Shown in pieces: positions 48,444 to 56,916 of a DNA stretch of 64,000 bases (the stretch's first letter is position 1; every line of letters starts with the position of its first letter). The notes beneath the pieces were generated by a model. It searched no databases. It was not told the DNA's origin and worked only from the letters and a program-made list of their open reading frames with translations. The translations under genes were made by a program, and so were the position numbers. The DNA is from Pseudonocardiaceae bacterium YIM PH 21723 (GTDB taxonomy: Bacteria > Actinomycetota > Actinomycetes > Mycobacteriales > Pseudonocardiaceae): NCBI GenBank assembly GCA_003600225.1, contig QZFT01000026.1:1-64000 (forward strand), given 5' to 3'.

Positions 48444-48773
48444 GTGACCGCAGTAGCATCAGTACCCATGACGCAGCCAACGGATCCAGGGACCGACCCG
48501 GCTGCAATCCGCGCCTGCCTGACGCCGACGGTGGCGGCGGTGTTCGACAGCGAGTGGGCCTTTGTGATGGACCAGGCCAAGCAGACGTTGAACCTGGACA
48601 ACGTGCACAGGTTTCTGCAGAAGTGGCGACTCATGGCCTATGCAGAGACGAAGGACCCCGGTAGCTACTTCCGTGTGTTGGCCCGGGCAGCTCGCACTGA
48701 GGCCACCGGTGAGCTACCGCCCGGCAGCATCTCGTGGGGCGAAATGAAGAAGAAGCTGGGGCTCGATCGCTAG
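48444..48773 (+). CDS. DUF6247 family protein, putative antitoxin
   Basis: This 109-aa protein has the DUF6247 pattern (PAAIRACLTPTVAAVFDSEWAFVMDQAKQTLNLDNVHRFLQKWRLMA): helical, acidic N-terminal part, Lys-rich end (GEMKKKLGLDR). In actinomycetes these genes precede small RelE/ParE-like proteins. GTG 48444 is taken as a leaderless start; ATG 48468 is the alternative. Its stop overlaps the next start by one base (TAGTG), the tight coupling typical of toxin-antitoxin pairs. Confidence 0.7.
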   Translation: MTAVASVPMTQPTDPGTDPAAIRACLTPTVAAVFDSEWAFVMDQAKQTLNLDNVHRFLQKWRLMAYAETKDPGSYFRVLARAARTEATGELPPGSISWGEMKKKLGLDR

Positions 48774-49030
48774 TGGGTTATCTGATCAACCTGGACGATC
48801 TTTCCAGCGTCCAGCTAGAAGCACTGCCCATACGCACTCTCCAGTCGGTCGCCGAAGTCTTCACCATGCTCGAACTCACCCCGGAAAACGGGCGTCCTAT
48901 CAATGACGAAAATCCAGAGTGTGCAGTACTGCAGGTGATCTTTGGCGAACACAGTGAAGGCATCATCAGCTACCTGCTGTTGCCGGATCAGCAACGGGTA
49001 GACATCGTCCACATCCTCTGGTTGGGCTGA
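48773..49030 (+). CDS. Small RelE/ParE-like protein, putative toxin
   Basis: This 85-aa protein starting at GTG 48773 has a helical first half (LQSVAEVFTMLEL) and a second half PENGRPINDENPECAVLQVI then SEGIISYLLLPDQQRVDIVHILWLG, the strand pattern of RelE/ParE toxins (loop, two strands, C-terminal strand). Catalytic Arg/His residues of RelE are not evident, so it could be a ParE-type or an inactive member. Coupled to the DUF6247 gene. Confidence 0.55.
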   Translation: MGYLINLDDLSSVQLEALPIRTLQSVAEVFTMLELTPENGRPINDENPECAVLQVIFGEHSEGIISYLLLPDQQRVDIVHILWLG

Positions 49031-49040
49031 GCACTCCGCT

Positions 49041-49087
49041 GACGTCTTCACGATGGATCCGGCCGCTCGGATCATCGTGAAGACGTC
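49041..49087. terminator. Bidirectional terminator hairpin
   Basis: GACGTCTTCACGATG-type arms (49041-49061 and 49068-49087) form a long stem with a 6-nt loop and one bulge between the convergent toxin and VOC genes. Confidence 0.65.
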
Positions 49088-49093
49088 GACCGA

Positions 49094-49510
49094 TCAGGCC
49101 TCGGGTTTGCCGGCGATGTTGACCAGCCAGCTGATGCCGAACTGGTCGGTGACCATGCCGAACTCGTCGCCCCACATCTGCTTCTCCAGGGGAACCGCCA
49201 CCGTGCCCTCCGCGGTCAGCCGGTCCCAGTAGCCGCGCAGTTCCTCGGCATCGTCCCCGGACAGCGATACGGAGAAGTTGTCGCCGGGGTTGTAGGACAT
49301 GCCGGGCGGGGTGTCGCTGCACATCAGCGCGAACCCGGAGTCGGTCTCCAGCATGCCGTGCATGATCTGGTCGGCGATCGGCGTATCCGCCTGGCCGAAT
49401 TCGCCGAAGGTGCTCATCACCAACTGGCCGCCGAGAACCCGCTGGTAGAACTCCAGCGCCTGCCGGGCGTTGCCGTTGAAGCTGATATACGGGTTGAGCC
49501 GGGTCGCCAT
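49094..49510 (-). CDS. VOC family protein (PhnB-like)
   Basis: This 138-aa protein is of the PhnB/YjdN group: LNPYISFNGNARQALEFYQRVLGGQLVMSTFGEFG, ALMCSDTPPG, SVSLSGDDAEELRGYWDRL and WGDEFGMVTDQFGISWLVNIAG. SD AAGGAGC precedes ATG 49510. Members fold as glyoxalase-like dimers; biochemical function is mostly unknown. Confidence 0.88.
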   Translation of the reverse strand: MATRLNPYISFNGNARQALEFYQRVLGGQLVMSTFGEFGQADTPIADQIMHGMLETDSGFALMCSDTPPGMSYNPGDNFSVSLSGDDAEELRGYWDRLTAEGTVAVPLEKQMWGDEFGMVTDQFGISWLVNIAGKPEA

Positions 49511-49697
49511 TGATCAAGCTCCTTCACAGTAGCCCGCTTTGGAGCAACCGATCATCTCAGACCATTGGTGGATCGGCTGGTCACGGAGTGGTGTCGGCTT
49601 GACCTGAACGGGTTACAGAACGCGCGTACTGACACCCATCGTGACCAACCCTGTAAGCGTCATGTGATTGGGTGGCGAAAATTAGTCCGAGAGAAGT

Positions 49698-49711
49698 GTG
49701 TCCCAGGACAC
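49698..49711. promoter_or_regulatory. Palindrome at the pnt operon promoter
   Basis: GTGTCC-CA-GGACAC lies about where the -35 of pntA would be; TACCTT (49723-49728) is the -10, 7 nt before GTG 49736. The region 49511-49697 holds nothing else I can identify. Confidence 0.4.
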
Positions 49712-49735
49712 GTTTGCTGAGTTACCTTACGGAAT

Positions 49736-50878
49736 GTGAAAGTCGGAATTCCCACTGAGCAGCGTGAGGGTGAACGCCGGGTCGCCTGCGTCCCCGCGAC
49801 CGTGACCTTGCTGAGCAAGGCGGGCTTCAGCGTGTTCATCCAAGCTGGAGCCGGGCTGAACGCCCACCACACCGACGAGGCCTACCGCGCCGCGGGCGCC
49901 ACCGTCGCCGATGACCTGCCGTACCCGGACCTCGACGCGATCCTGTCGGTCCAGCCCCTGGACGCCGAACGCGTCCGCCGGCTGCCCGCGGGCGCGGTGA
50001 CGGTCTCGCTACTACCGCCCGCCAACCACCTGGATCAGGTGCGGGAGTTGCGTGACCGGAAGATCACCGCGTTCAGTCTGGACCTGTTACCCCGGCTCAG
50101 CCGCGCGCAGGCGATGGACGCGTTGTCCTCGCAGGCGATGGTCTCCGGGTACCGCGCCGTGCTGATCGCGGCCGACTACCTGCCGAAACTGTTCCCGATG
50201 TTCACCACCGCGGCGGGCACCGTGGCGCCGGCGAAGGTGCTGGTCATGGGCGCGGGAGTGGCCGGACTCCAGGCGATCGCCACCGCTCGGCGGCTGGGCG
50301 CCATGGTCGCCGCGTACGACGTGCGCGCGGCCGCCGCCGACGAGGTGCGCAGCCTCGGTGCCCGGTTCGTGGAGCTGGAACTCGGCACCCAGGAGGGCGA
50401 GGGCGGTTATGCCCGTGCCCAGTCCGAGGAGTTCCTCACCCGTCAGCGGGAGCTGATCGGCACCGAGGTGGCCGCCGCCGACGTCGTGATCACCACGGCC
50501 GCCATCCCGGGCAGGCAGGCACCGATCCTGGTCACCGCGGAGATGGTGCGCCGGATGAACCCGGGCTCGGTGATCGTGGACCTGGCCGCCGAATCCGGTG
50601 GCAACTGCGAGCTGACCGAACCGGGACAGACCATCCAGCCCTACGGCGTGACCATCCACGGCGCGCGGAACCTGCCCAGTTCGGCGGCGGTGCACGCCAG
50701 CCAGCTGTACGCCAGGAATGTGGCGAACATGCTGCTCGCCCTCGTTCGCGACGGTCGGCTCGACCCCGACCTGGACGACGAGATGGTCGCCGGCAGCTGC
50801 CTGACCCACGACGGACAGGTGCGGCACCCGCCGACGAAGGACCTGCTGGCCCTGGAGATCGCCAAGGAGGCCAGCTGA
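49736..50878 (+). CDS. pntA: NAD(P) transhydrogenase subunit alpha, part 1
   Basis: This 380-aa protein is the soluble dI domain of proton-translocating transhydrogenase: VGIPTEQREGERRVACVPATV, SMQ-like DALSSQAMVSGYRAVL, NAD fold VLVMGAGVAGLQAIATARRLGA and the RQD-type loop (TTAAIPGRQAPILVTAEMV). It binds NAD(H). The GTG start is probably leaderless. Split PntA (separate dI and dIIa genes), as here, is common in actinomycetes. Stop overlaps the next ATG by 1 nt. Confidence 0.93.
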   Translation: MKVGIPTEQREGERRVACVPATVTLLSKAGFSVFIQAGAGLNAHHTDEAYRAAGATVADDLPYPDLDAILSVQPLDAERVRRLPAGAVTVSLLPPANHLDQVRELRDRKITAFSLDLLPRLSRAQAMDALSSQAMVSGYRAVLIAADYLPKLFPMFTTAAGTVAPAKVLVMGAGVAGLQAIATARRLGAMVAAYDVRAAAADEVRSLGARFVELELGTQEGEGGYARAQSEEFLTRQRELIGTEVAAADVVITTAAIPGRQAPILVTAEMVRRMNPGSVIVDLAAESGGNCELTEPGQTIQPYGVTIHGARNLPSSAAVHASQLYARNVANMLLALVRDGRLDPDLDDEMVAGSCLTHDGQVRHPPTKDLLALEIAKEAS

Positions 50879-51156
50879 TGGACCTGCTCACTGTCTTCGT
50901 CCTCGCCGCGTTCCTCGGCTTCGAAGTCGTCTCCAAGGTCTCGGCCATCCTGCACACCCCGCTGATGTCCGGCGCCAACGCCATCCACGGGGTCATCCTG
51001 ATCGGCGCCATCCTGATCACCGGGACCTCGACCGGCACCCTCGCGCTGGTCCTCGGGCTGCTCGCGGTACTGCTGGCCACGATCAACGTGGTCGGCGGCT
51101 TCGTGCTCACCGACCGGATGCTCAGCCTCTTCTCCGTAAAGGAACGGCGCCCATGA
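50878..51156 (+). CDS. NAD(P) transhydrogenase subunit alpha, part 2 (membrane)
   Basis: This 92-aa protein has three TM helices (LLTVFVLAAFLGFEVVSKV, GVILIGAILITG, ALVLGLLAVLLATINVVGGF), with the conserved H-T-P-L-M-S-G-A-N motif. It is the first membrane domain (dIIa). ATG 50878 overlaps the previous stop; ATGA overlap with pntB follows. Confidence 0.92.
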   Translation: MDLLTVFVLAAFLGFEVVSKVSAILHTPLMSGANAIHGVILIGAILITGTSTGTLALVLGLLAVLLATINVVGGFVLTDRMLSLFSVKERRP

Positions 51157-52514
51157 GCAATGCCGTGCACCTGGCCTATCTGCTGGCCGCCATCTGTTTC
51201 GTGCTCGCGCTCAAGGGCCTGAGCTCACCTCGCTATGCCCGCCGGGCGAACCTGCTCGGCGCGGGCGGCATGGCGGTGGCCACCATCGCCGCGTTCTTCG
51301 ACGGGCCGATCCGGCACGGCTGGCTGATCGCCGCCACCATCGCCGTCGGCACGGTGATCGCCGTCCCGGCCGCGCGGTCGGTGAAGACCACCGCGATCCC
51401 GCAGATGGTCGCCCTGTTCAACGGGGTGGGAGGTGGCGCGGCCGCCCTCGTCGCGATCACCGAGTTCACCCATGGCGGGGAGGCCGTGACCGCGCTGGTG
51501 GCCACGGTGCTCAGCGTGCTGATCGGTGCGGTCAGCTTCACCGGCAGCCTGCTGACCTTCGCCAAGCTGCAGGAACTGATGACCACGCGTCCGGTGGTGC
51601 TGCCGTTCGGCAAGCAGATCGCGGTCGCCGCCGCGGCGGCCAGCCTGGTGCTGGCCGTGATGCTGCCGTTCACCCAGTCCACCACAGTCCTGGTACTGCT
51701 CACGGTGTCGGCGCTGGCCTTCGGCGTGCTGTTCGTGTTGCCGGTGGGTGGCGCGGACGTGCCGATCGCCATCTCGCTGCTCAACGCCTTCACCGGCCTG
51801 GCCGTCAGCGCCTCCGGTTACCTGCTGGGTAACACGTTGTTGCTGGTGGCGGGCACGTTGGTCGGCGCTTCGGGTGCGTTGCTGACCCGGATGATGGCCA
51901 AGGCGATGGGCCGGCCTCTGGGCAACATCCTGTTCGGCGCGTTCACCGCCAAAGCCACCACAGGTGGGGAGGGCGAAGGCGGAACCGTGCGCACCGGAAC
52001 GCCGGAGGACGTGGCGATCCTGCTGGGCTATGCCCGCAGCGTGGTCGTGGTCCCTGGATACGGGCTCGCGGTGGCGCAGGCCCAGCACACCATCCGGGAA
52101 CTGGTCGACCTGCTGACCGGGCGCGGCGTGCGGGTGGTCTACGGCATCCACCCGGTGGCCGGTCGGATGCCCGGGCACATGAACGTGCTGCTGGCCGAGG
52201 CCGATGTGCCGTATGACCAGCTGAAAGAGGCCGATGACGTCAACCCGGCGCTACCGAGTACCGACGTGGCGCTGGTGGTCGGTGCCAATGACGTGGTGAA
52301 CCCGGCGGCCCGGGATCAGCCGGACAGCCCGATCTACGGCATGCCGATCCTGGACGTGGACAAGGCGAACGCGGTGGTGTTCCTGAAGCGGTCGATGCGT
52401 CCCGGTTTCGCCGGTATCGAGAACCAGCTGCTGTTCAACGAGAAGACCACGATGCTGTTCGGCGACGCGAAGGACTCGCTGGCCCAGGTCACCGCGGCGA
52501 TCAAGCAACTCTGA
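51153..52514 (+). CDS. pntB: NAD(P) transhydrogenase subunit beta
   Basis: This 453-aa protein has about nine TM helices (dIIb) with NGVGGGAAAL and the C-terminal NADP(H) domain (GYGLAVAQAQHTIRELVDLL, HPVAGRMPGHMNVLLAEADVPYD, VGANDVVNPAA and KRSMRPGFAGIENQLLF). With the two alpha parts it couples proton entry to NADPH formation from NADH. Confidence 0.95.
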   Translation: MSNAVHLAYLLAAICFVLALKGLSSPRYARRANLLGAGGMAVATIAAFFDGPIRHGWLIAATIAVGTVIAVPAARSVKTTAIPQMVALFNGVGGGAAALVAITEFTHGGEAVTALVATVLSVLIGAVSFTGSLLTFAKLQELMTTRPVVLPFGKQIAVAAAAASLVLAVMLPFTQSTTVLVLLTVSALAFGVLFVLPVGGADVPIAISLLNAFTGLAVSASGYLLGNTLLLVAGTLVGASGALLTRMMAKAMGRPLGNILFGAFTAKATTGGEGEGGTVRTGTPEDVAILLGYARSVVVVPGYGLAVAQAQHTIRELVDLLTGRGVRVVYGIHPVAGRMPGHMNVLLAEADVPYDQLKEADDVNPALPSTDVALVVGANDVVNPAARDQPDSPIYGMPILDVDKANAVVFLKRSMRPGFAGIENQLLFNEKTTMLFGDAKDSLAQVTAAIKQL

Positions 52515-52577
52515 GAACTTCCTGGCAGCGCCGTGGCGCCTCTTCAGCGGCCGATAGGTGGGCGGTAACTTGGACAC

Positions 52578-53216
52578 ATGAGCGTAAATGAGGGCGATCT
52601 CGCCATCGAAGACGATGCGGTCGAGGAGATCGACCCCTTCGCCATCCGCGTACTGCCCTGGTTGCTGGGCATCGGCGGAATCATCGGCCTGCTGGCGTCG
52701 ATCGGGCTGGCGGTCGAGAAGGCGAACAAGGAGGCGAACGCGGCCTACGTGCCGCTGTGCCAGGTCAACAGCGTGATCTCGTGCAGCAACGTGATGACCT
52801 CGACCCAGTCGCACGTGTTCGGCTTCTCCAACACCTGGCTGGGCATCGTCGGTTTCTCGCTGGTCATCCTGATCGGCCTGGTGGCACTGCTGCGCGTGCA
52901 GCTCCCGCCGTTCGTCTGGCAGGGCCTGCAGGGCGGCGCGTTGTTCGGCATCGGCCTGGTCAGCTGGCTGCAGCACGAGACCTCGTACGTGATCGGCGCG
53001 CTGTGCCCGTGGTGCATGGTCGTGTGGTTCGTGATGATCCCGATCTTCATCTACACCACGATCTACAACCTGTTCCAGGGCAACCTCCCCGTGCCGCGCT
53101 CCTGGCTGCGCGGGGTGGATGCCCTGGCCAAGTACCACTGGCTGGTGCTGATCGTCTGGTACGGCGCCGTCACCGCGTTCGTGCTCTACGGCCTCAGCGT
53201 CAAGGGCGTGCTGTAG
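52578..53216 (+). CDS. Vitamin K epoxide reductase (VKOR) family protein
   Basis: This 212-aa integral membrane protein has about five TM helices. The first loop holds CQVNSVISCSNVM (loop Cys pair) followed by SHVFGFSNTWLGIVGF, and a later helix has the active CPWC. It should reoxidise periplasmic disulfide formers (DsbA-like) via menaquinone. No fused thioredoxin domain is present. TAACTT 6 nt before ATG suggests a leaderless mRNA. Confidence 0.92.
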   Translation: MSVNEGDLAIEDDAVEEIDPFAIRVLPWLLGIGGIIGLLASIGLAVEKANKEANAAYVPLCQVNSVISCSNVMTSTQSHVFGFSNTWLGIVGFSLVILIGLVALLRVQLPPFVWQGLQGGALFGIGLVSWLQHETSYVIGALCPWCMVVWFVMIPIFIYTTIYNLFQGNLPVPRSWLRGVDALAKYHWLVLIVWYGAVTAFVLYGLSVKGVL

Positions 53217-54333
53217 TAACCGTGACGTCGTAGTCGGCGGCGCCGGGGCCACTGAACTCGGCCAGGCGCCGCCCTTCGGCTTCGATCTGCCGCAGTTCCG
53301 TCTTGGTGACCGCTTCCCACAGCGTGACGTCGAGCGTGCTCAGCTGCTTGCGCACCGTGCTGGTCCACGTGCCCGCGACCTTGCCGTCGACGAGCACCGT
53401 CGGCCGCACGCGCAGGTTCCCGGCGCCGTACACCGACTTGCGGTGCCGTTCGGGCATGATCCGTTCCCGCCGCGTCGGCGCACAGGCCAGCAGAACACTG
53501 TCGAAGGCGGGCAGGAACCGCACCGGGACCTCGATGTCGGCGTCCGGCCGGGGCGCGTCGGGCAGGTCGTACAGCCGGCGGCCGGCCTCGTCGATGATGC
53601 TGATCAGGTCCTCGCGGGCCATCAGCGCGGTCCGGATCACCGGCACCTTCCAGCCCAGCCAGTAGGCGATGTCCTCCGCGCCGGCGGGTCCGAACGCCCG
53701 CAGGTGCCGGTCGATCAGCGGATTCACCAGTTCCGCCTCGGTGTACTCGCCGACGCCGGGAGATGCCCGGTAGGCAGTGGGGGAGGTAGCGGTGAACGCG
53801 CCCTTCAGCGGGGCGCGCAGGAACGAGGTGGTGGCCCGGAACGGTCGCCACTTCGACTCACGCTGGGCCTCCAGTTCCCGGTCCCGGACCACGCCGGGGT
53901 TCTCGGTGACCCATTCTTCGATGAACGCGGTGATCTGGTCGGCGGACCGCGGCTCGGCGGTGAACGCACGCACTTCGGTCAGCAGCTCCCGGGACTCCGG
54001 CCCCAGCTGGTGCTTGCTGCGCCACCAGTCGTCCAGCCCGGCCAACGCCACGCTGGCCGCGTATTGCGGATACTCCCGTGCGCTGACCACGTGAATCGTT
54101 CCGCGGACCATCGGCCCGATCAGCAGCTCGGCCTGGTCGAACAGCGACCACAGCTTGCCGAGGTCGAGGCTTTCCATCCTGGACCAGAACGCCACCGGCA
54201 CCGAGGTCCACGCCTGAGCCTGGATCGCGCCGATCCGCTCGACCACCTGCACGGGTTCGTCGGTCAGCGGGGTGATCAGCCCCTGGCGGGCCAGCAGGGC
54301 CCGGTTCAGCGCGAGGTGGCTCATCTTTGGCAT
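53200..54333 (-). CDS. Winged-helix (HTH_42) protein with AlkZ-type QxQ motif
   Basis: This 377-aa protein of the HTH_42/DUF1006 family contains IGAIQAQAWTSVPVAFWSR (Q38-x-Q40). In AlkZ, a DNA glycosylase that unhooks interstrand crosslinks of azinomycin B, the catalytic pair is Q37-x-Q39. The tandem winged helices and basic stretches (VRKQLSTL, MPERHRKSVYGAGNLRVRPTVLVDG) fit DNA binding. Not all HTH_42 proteins are glycosylases. Overlaps the convergent VKOR end by 17 nt. Confidence 0.8.
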   Translation of the reverse strand: MPKMSHLALNRALLARQGLITPLTDEPVQVVERIGAIQAQAWTSVPVAFWSRMESLDLGKLWSLFDQAELLIGPMVRGTIHVVSAREYPQYAASVALAGLDDWWRSKHQLGPESRELLTEVRAFTAEPRSADQITAFIEEWVTENPGVVRDRELEAQRESKWRPFRATTSFLRAPLKGAFTATSPTAYRASPGVGEYTEAELVNPLIDRHLRAFGPAGAEDIAYWLGWKVPVIRTALMAREDLISIIDEAGRRLYDLPDAPRPDADIEVPVRFLPAFDSVLLACAPTRRERIMPERHRKSVYGAGNLRVRPTVLVDGKVAGTWTSTVRKQLSTLDVTLWEAVTKTELRQIEAEGRRLAEFSGPGAADYDVTVTTARP

Positions 54334-54392
54334 GGTGAAACTCTAGGCCTGAGCGGTTCACGCCTTGAGACCGGCATGTCGACACCGTCGAC

Positions 54393-54610
54393 TCAGACGC
54401 CGAACCAGGCCTCCAGCGTGCGGCCGGCCACCGGCGTGTGCTCGCGGAACACCGGCAGGTTCGCGTCGACGTGCAGCAACACGTAGCCCCAACCGCCCAG
54501 CTCACCGGTCGCCGGCCGTGCACCACGTCCTGCGGCCGCGGGAAGCCCCCAGTGATCACGGGGTGAGGCTGAATCACCTCGGGCGTGGTGCCGTCTCCAT
54601 TTCGAGGCAC
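54393..54610 (-). pseudogene. Frameshifted gene remnant, unknown family
   Basis: Minus strand: an upstream frame reads TTPEVIQPHPVITGGFPRPQ, then the coding signal switches frame to TGELGGWGYVLLHVDANLPV followed by FREHTPVAGRTLEAWFGV and a stop at 54393. Both parts have the high G/C third positions of real genes here. One frameshift near 54510 explains the break. I do not recognise the family. Confidence 0.45.
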
Positions 54611-54674
54611 CACACCTGAGGTGGTTGTCAGAGCTGCTGAAAACCCGTTGCTACCGATCAGTATCGTTCGGGAT

Positions 54675-55142
54675 ATGGGGAAGAACCTGCGCCTGGAGCC
54701 GGTGACCGAGGACAATTTCGAGCAGGCCATCGAGATCAAAGTCGCACCGGATCAGGAGGACTTCGTCGCCACCGTCGAGTACTCCCTCGCCGAGGCGTAC
54801 GTGAACCGGAACAAGGCCTGGCCACGGGTGATCATGGATGACGACACCATGGTCGGCTTCGTGATGGCCTTCTACGACGACGAGTTCGAGGGCCGGCTCA
54901 TCTCCGGCCTGTGGCGGCTGAACATCGACGCGGCGCACCAGGGCAAGGGCTACGGCCGGTTCGCCGTGCGCGCCGTCGGCGAGGAGATCCTGCGGCGGGG
55001 GACCAGCACCGTGATCACCACTTCGTGGGGCGAGGGCGAGCACGGTCCGGAGAAGTTCTACCGGCGGCTGGGCTTCGTGCCCACCGGCGAGACGGTGGCC
55101 GATGGGGAGATCGTCGCCGAGCTGGCGTTGTTCAGTTCCTAG
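54675..55142 (+). CDS. GNAT N-acetyltransferase (BltD/polyamine-type)
   Basis: This 155-aa protein (LRLEPVTEDNFEQAIEIKVAPDQEDFVA...WPRVIMDDDTMVGFVM...LWRLNIDAAHQGKGYGRFAVRAV) contains the Q-x-K-G-x-G acetyl-CoA loop and the HGPEKFYRRLGF motif. The N-terminus resembles spermidine/spermine acetyltransferases. TATCGT lies 7 nt before ATG 54675 (leaderless). Substrate unproven. Confidence 0.88.
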   Translation: MGKNLRLEPVTEDNFEQAIEIKVAPDQEDFVATVEYSLAEAYVNRNKAWPRVIMDDDTMVGFVMAFYDDEFEGRLISGLWRLNIDAAHQGKGYGRFAVRAVGEEILRRGTSTVITTSWGEGEHGPEKFYRRLGFVPTGETVADGEIVAELALFSS

Positions 55143-56769
55143 TCAGCGTCCGACTGATCGCCGCGGCGATCGTGGTGGCCAGCACCCAGCCCGCGATCAG
55201 CAACAGGTAGCCGCACCACTGGGTGACCGGTCCGGCCGGCGAGAAGGCCTGTTCCTGGCCGAGTTTCACCACCGGCAGCAGCACGTCCAGGGTGTACACC
55301 AGCGGGTTGAACGGCGGGCCGGGCTGCACCGGGTTCGGGCGATGGGTCGCGAACACCGCGGTGCCGATCGCCAGCAGGGCCAGCAGCCAGCCCGCCGCCC
55401 TGGCCGGCAGGTAGCCGTAGCCGACCATCCAGTCCTGCAACCGTCCCCACAGCCTGGCCACCGGCGGCAGCGTGGTGCGCCGCTGCCGTTGCTTGGCCAG
55501 CAGTACGCGGCGGGCGTCGGCGTCCTGGCCGAGCCTGCGGTAGGTCGCTGCGAGCTGTTCGTAGGGTTGCGGCCGGTAGCCCTCGGGCTGCCTGCTCAGC
55601 CAGTCCAGCCGCTCCGGCACCCCCAGGACGGGGTCCAGCGCCGAGTAGTCCAGGCCGTCCAGCTGCGCCGCACCCGCGATCATCGCCGGGTCATCGCGCA
55701 GGATGCGCAGCCTGGCGTGCCGCAGATCCAGATCCTGGGTGAGCGGCTCGGCCGGCTGCAACTCCAGCACGTCGATCTCCGCGGCGACCAGCCGGATGGC
55801 GCCGTTGGCGGCGAACCCACTGTCACACCGCAGGCCGCCGCTCACCTCCAGATGACCGGCGTCCAGCGCGTAGCCGTCGGGGTTGTCCAGCCGGGCGCCG
55901 GACAGCACGAGATCGCCGCCGATCTGTGCGCCGACCAGCCGGATCTCCCCGGTGGCCTCCAGCTCCGCGCAGTTGACGTTCTGGTCCACCCGCAGGTTGT
56001 CGGCCTTCCACACCCGGCCGCCGCCGGGTTGCACGAGCCGGGCGCTGGTCATGGTCAGCTGACCGCGGATGTGTGTCCTGGTCATTCGGATCAGGCCGGT
56101 GATCTCCGACCCCTTGGTCAGGTTGACGTCATCCCCGATGGACGCCCGGCTGATGTTGAGCGCCTCGTCCTCACTGGCGGTCGCGGTCAGCCGCGCCTCG
56201 CGCAGGTGCAGCCCACCGCTGATCTGGGCACCGGGCAGGAAGATTCCACCCTCGGTCTGCAGATCGGCGCCGTAGATGCTGTGCTCGATGGTCAGCCGCG
56301 GCGCGTGCAGCGCGAACTGCTCGTGGCTCACCCGGAGGTGGTTGAGCACCATGATGCCGTCGACCGTCGCCCCGGCCAGGTCGATGCCGCCGGTGATCCG
56401 GCAGGAGCGCAGCACGAGGTCACCCGCCATCCGCACCTGCTTGGCCTGCAGCCTCGGCAGCGAGGACCCGGTCAGGTCGAGCCGCCGGATGCGGGCGTAG
56501 TCCAGCGTGATCTGCTCGGTGAGTTCGCACTCGGTCAGCGCGATCGGCGCGGTGATCTCGGCGTCCCGGAGGTCAAGTGGACCGGTGACCGTGGCTCCGC
56601 TCAGCGTCAGCCTGGCGATGTGACCGGGCTCGGCCGGCCGCACACCCAGCAGCAGGGCGACGAGCACCTCGGCCCGGACGGTCTCCCCGGCGAGGAACCG
56701 GACCGGCAGTCCCTTGGCGAACGCTGCCCAGACTTCACGCTCGGACTCGGTCAGTTCCGCCACGTCCAT
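55132..56769 (-). CDS. Right-handed beta-helix membrane protein (oxidoreductase-annotated family)
   Basis: This 545-aa protein has repeated short motifs of the form L-x-L-x-x-A-x-I-x-G-x-L-x-L (about residues 45-330), a beta-helix, then a helical region and two TM helices at the C-terminus (AAGWLLALLAIGTAVFA, CGYLLLIAGWVLATTIAA). Actinomycete homologues are often labelled membrane-associated oxidoreductase, but no cofactor site is visible. ATG 56769 is chosen: TAGGAT lies 7 nt upstream, and a 20-bp palindrome follows. Overlaps the GNAT stop by 11 nt. Confidence 0.7.
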   Translation of the reverse strand: MDVAELTESEREVWAAFAKGLPVRFLAGETVRAEVLVALLLGVRPAEPGHIARLTLSGATVTGPLDLRDAEITAPIALTECELTEQITLDYARIRRLDLTGSSLPRLQAKQVRMAGDLVLRSCRITGGIDLAGATVDGIMVLNHLRVSHEQFALHAPRLTIEHSIYGADLQTEGGIFLPGAQISGGLHLREARLTATASEDEALNISRASIGDDVNLTKGSEITGLIRMTRTHIRGQLTMTSARLVQPGGGRVWKADNLRVDQNVNCAELEATGEIRLVGAQIGGDLVLSGARLDNPDGYALDAGHLEVSGGLRCDSGFAANGAIRLVAAEIDVLELQPAEPLTQDLDLRHARLRILRDDPAMIAGAAQLDGLDYSALDPVLGVPERLDWLSRQPEGYRPQPYEQLAATYRRLGQDADARRVLLAKQRQRRTTLPPVARLWGRLQDWMVGYGYLPARAAGWLLALLAIGTAVFATHRPNPVQPGPPFNPLVYTLDVLLPVVKLGQEQAFSPAGPVTQWCGYLLLIAGWVLATTIAAAISRTLTRN

Positions 56770-56786
56770 GGTCAAGATCCTAGGGC

Positions 56787-56806
56787 CATCCCCAACCTTG
56801 GGGATG
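56787..56806. promoter_or_regulatory. Operator palindrome before the beta-helix gene
   Basis: CATCCCCAA-CC-TTGGGGATG is perfect and sits 4 nt upstream (in the gene's direction) of its -10, so it covers the -35/spacer. The adjacent LuxR is a candidate binder. Confidence 0.5.
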
Positions 56807-56916
56807 TCGGCCTTCGCCGGCTCCGGCGACCGTGGAGCCATGCCGGAACTCACCGCCGCTCAGCTCCGGGCCATGTACTCCGCCCTGCTGGTCAGTGCGA
56901 TGGTCAACGCCAAACC

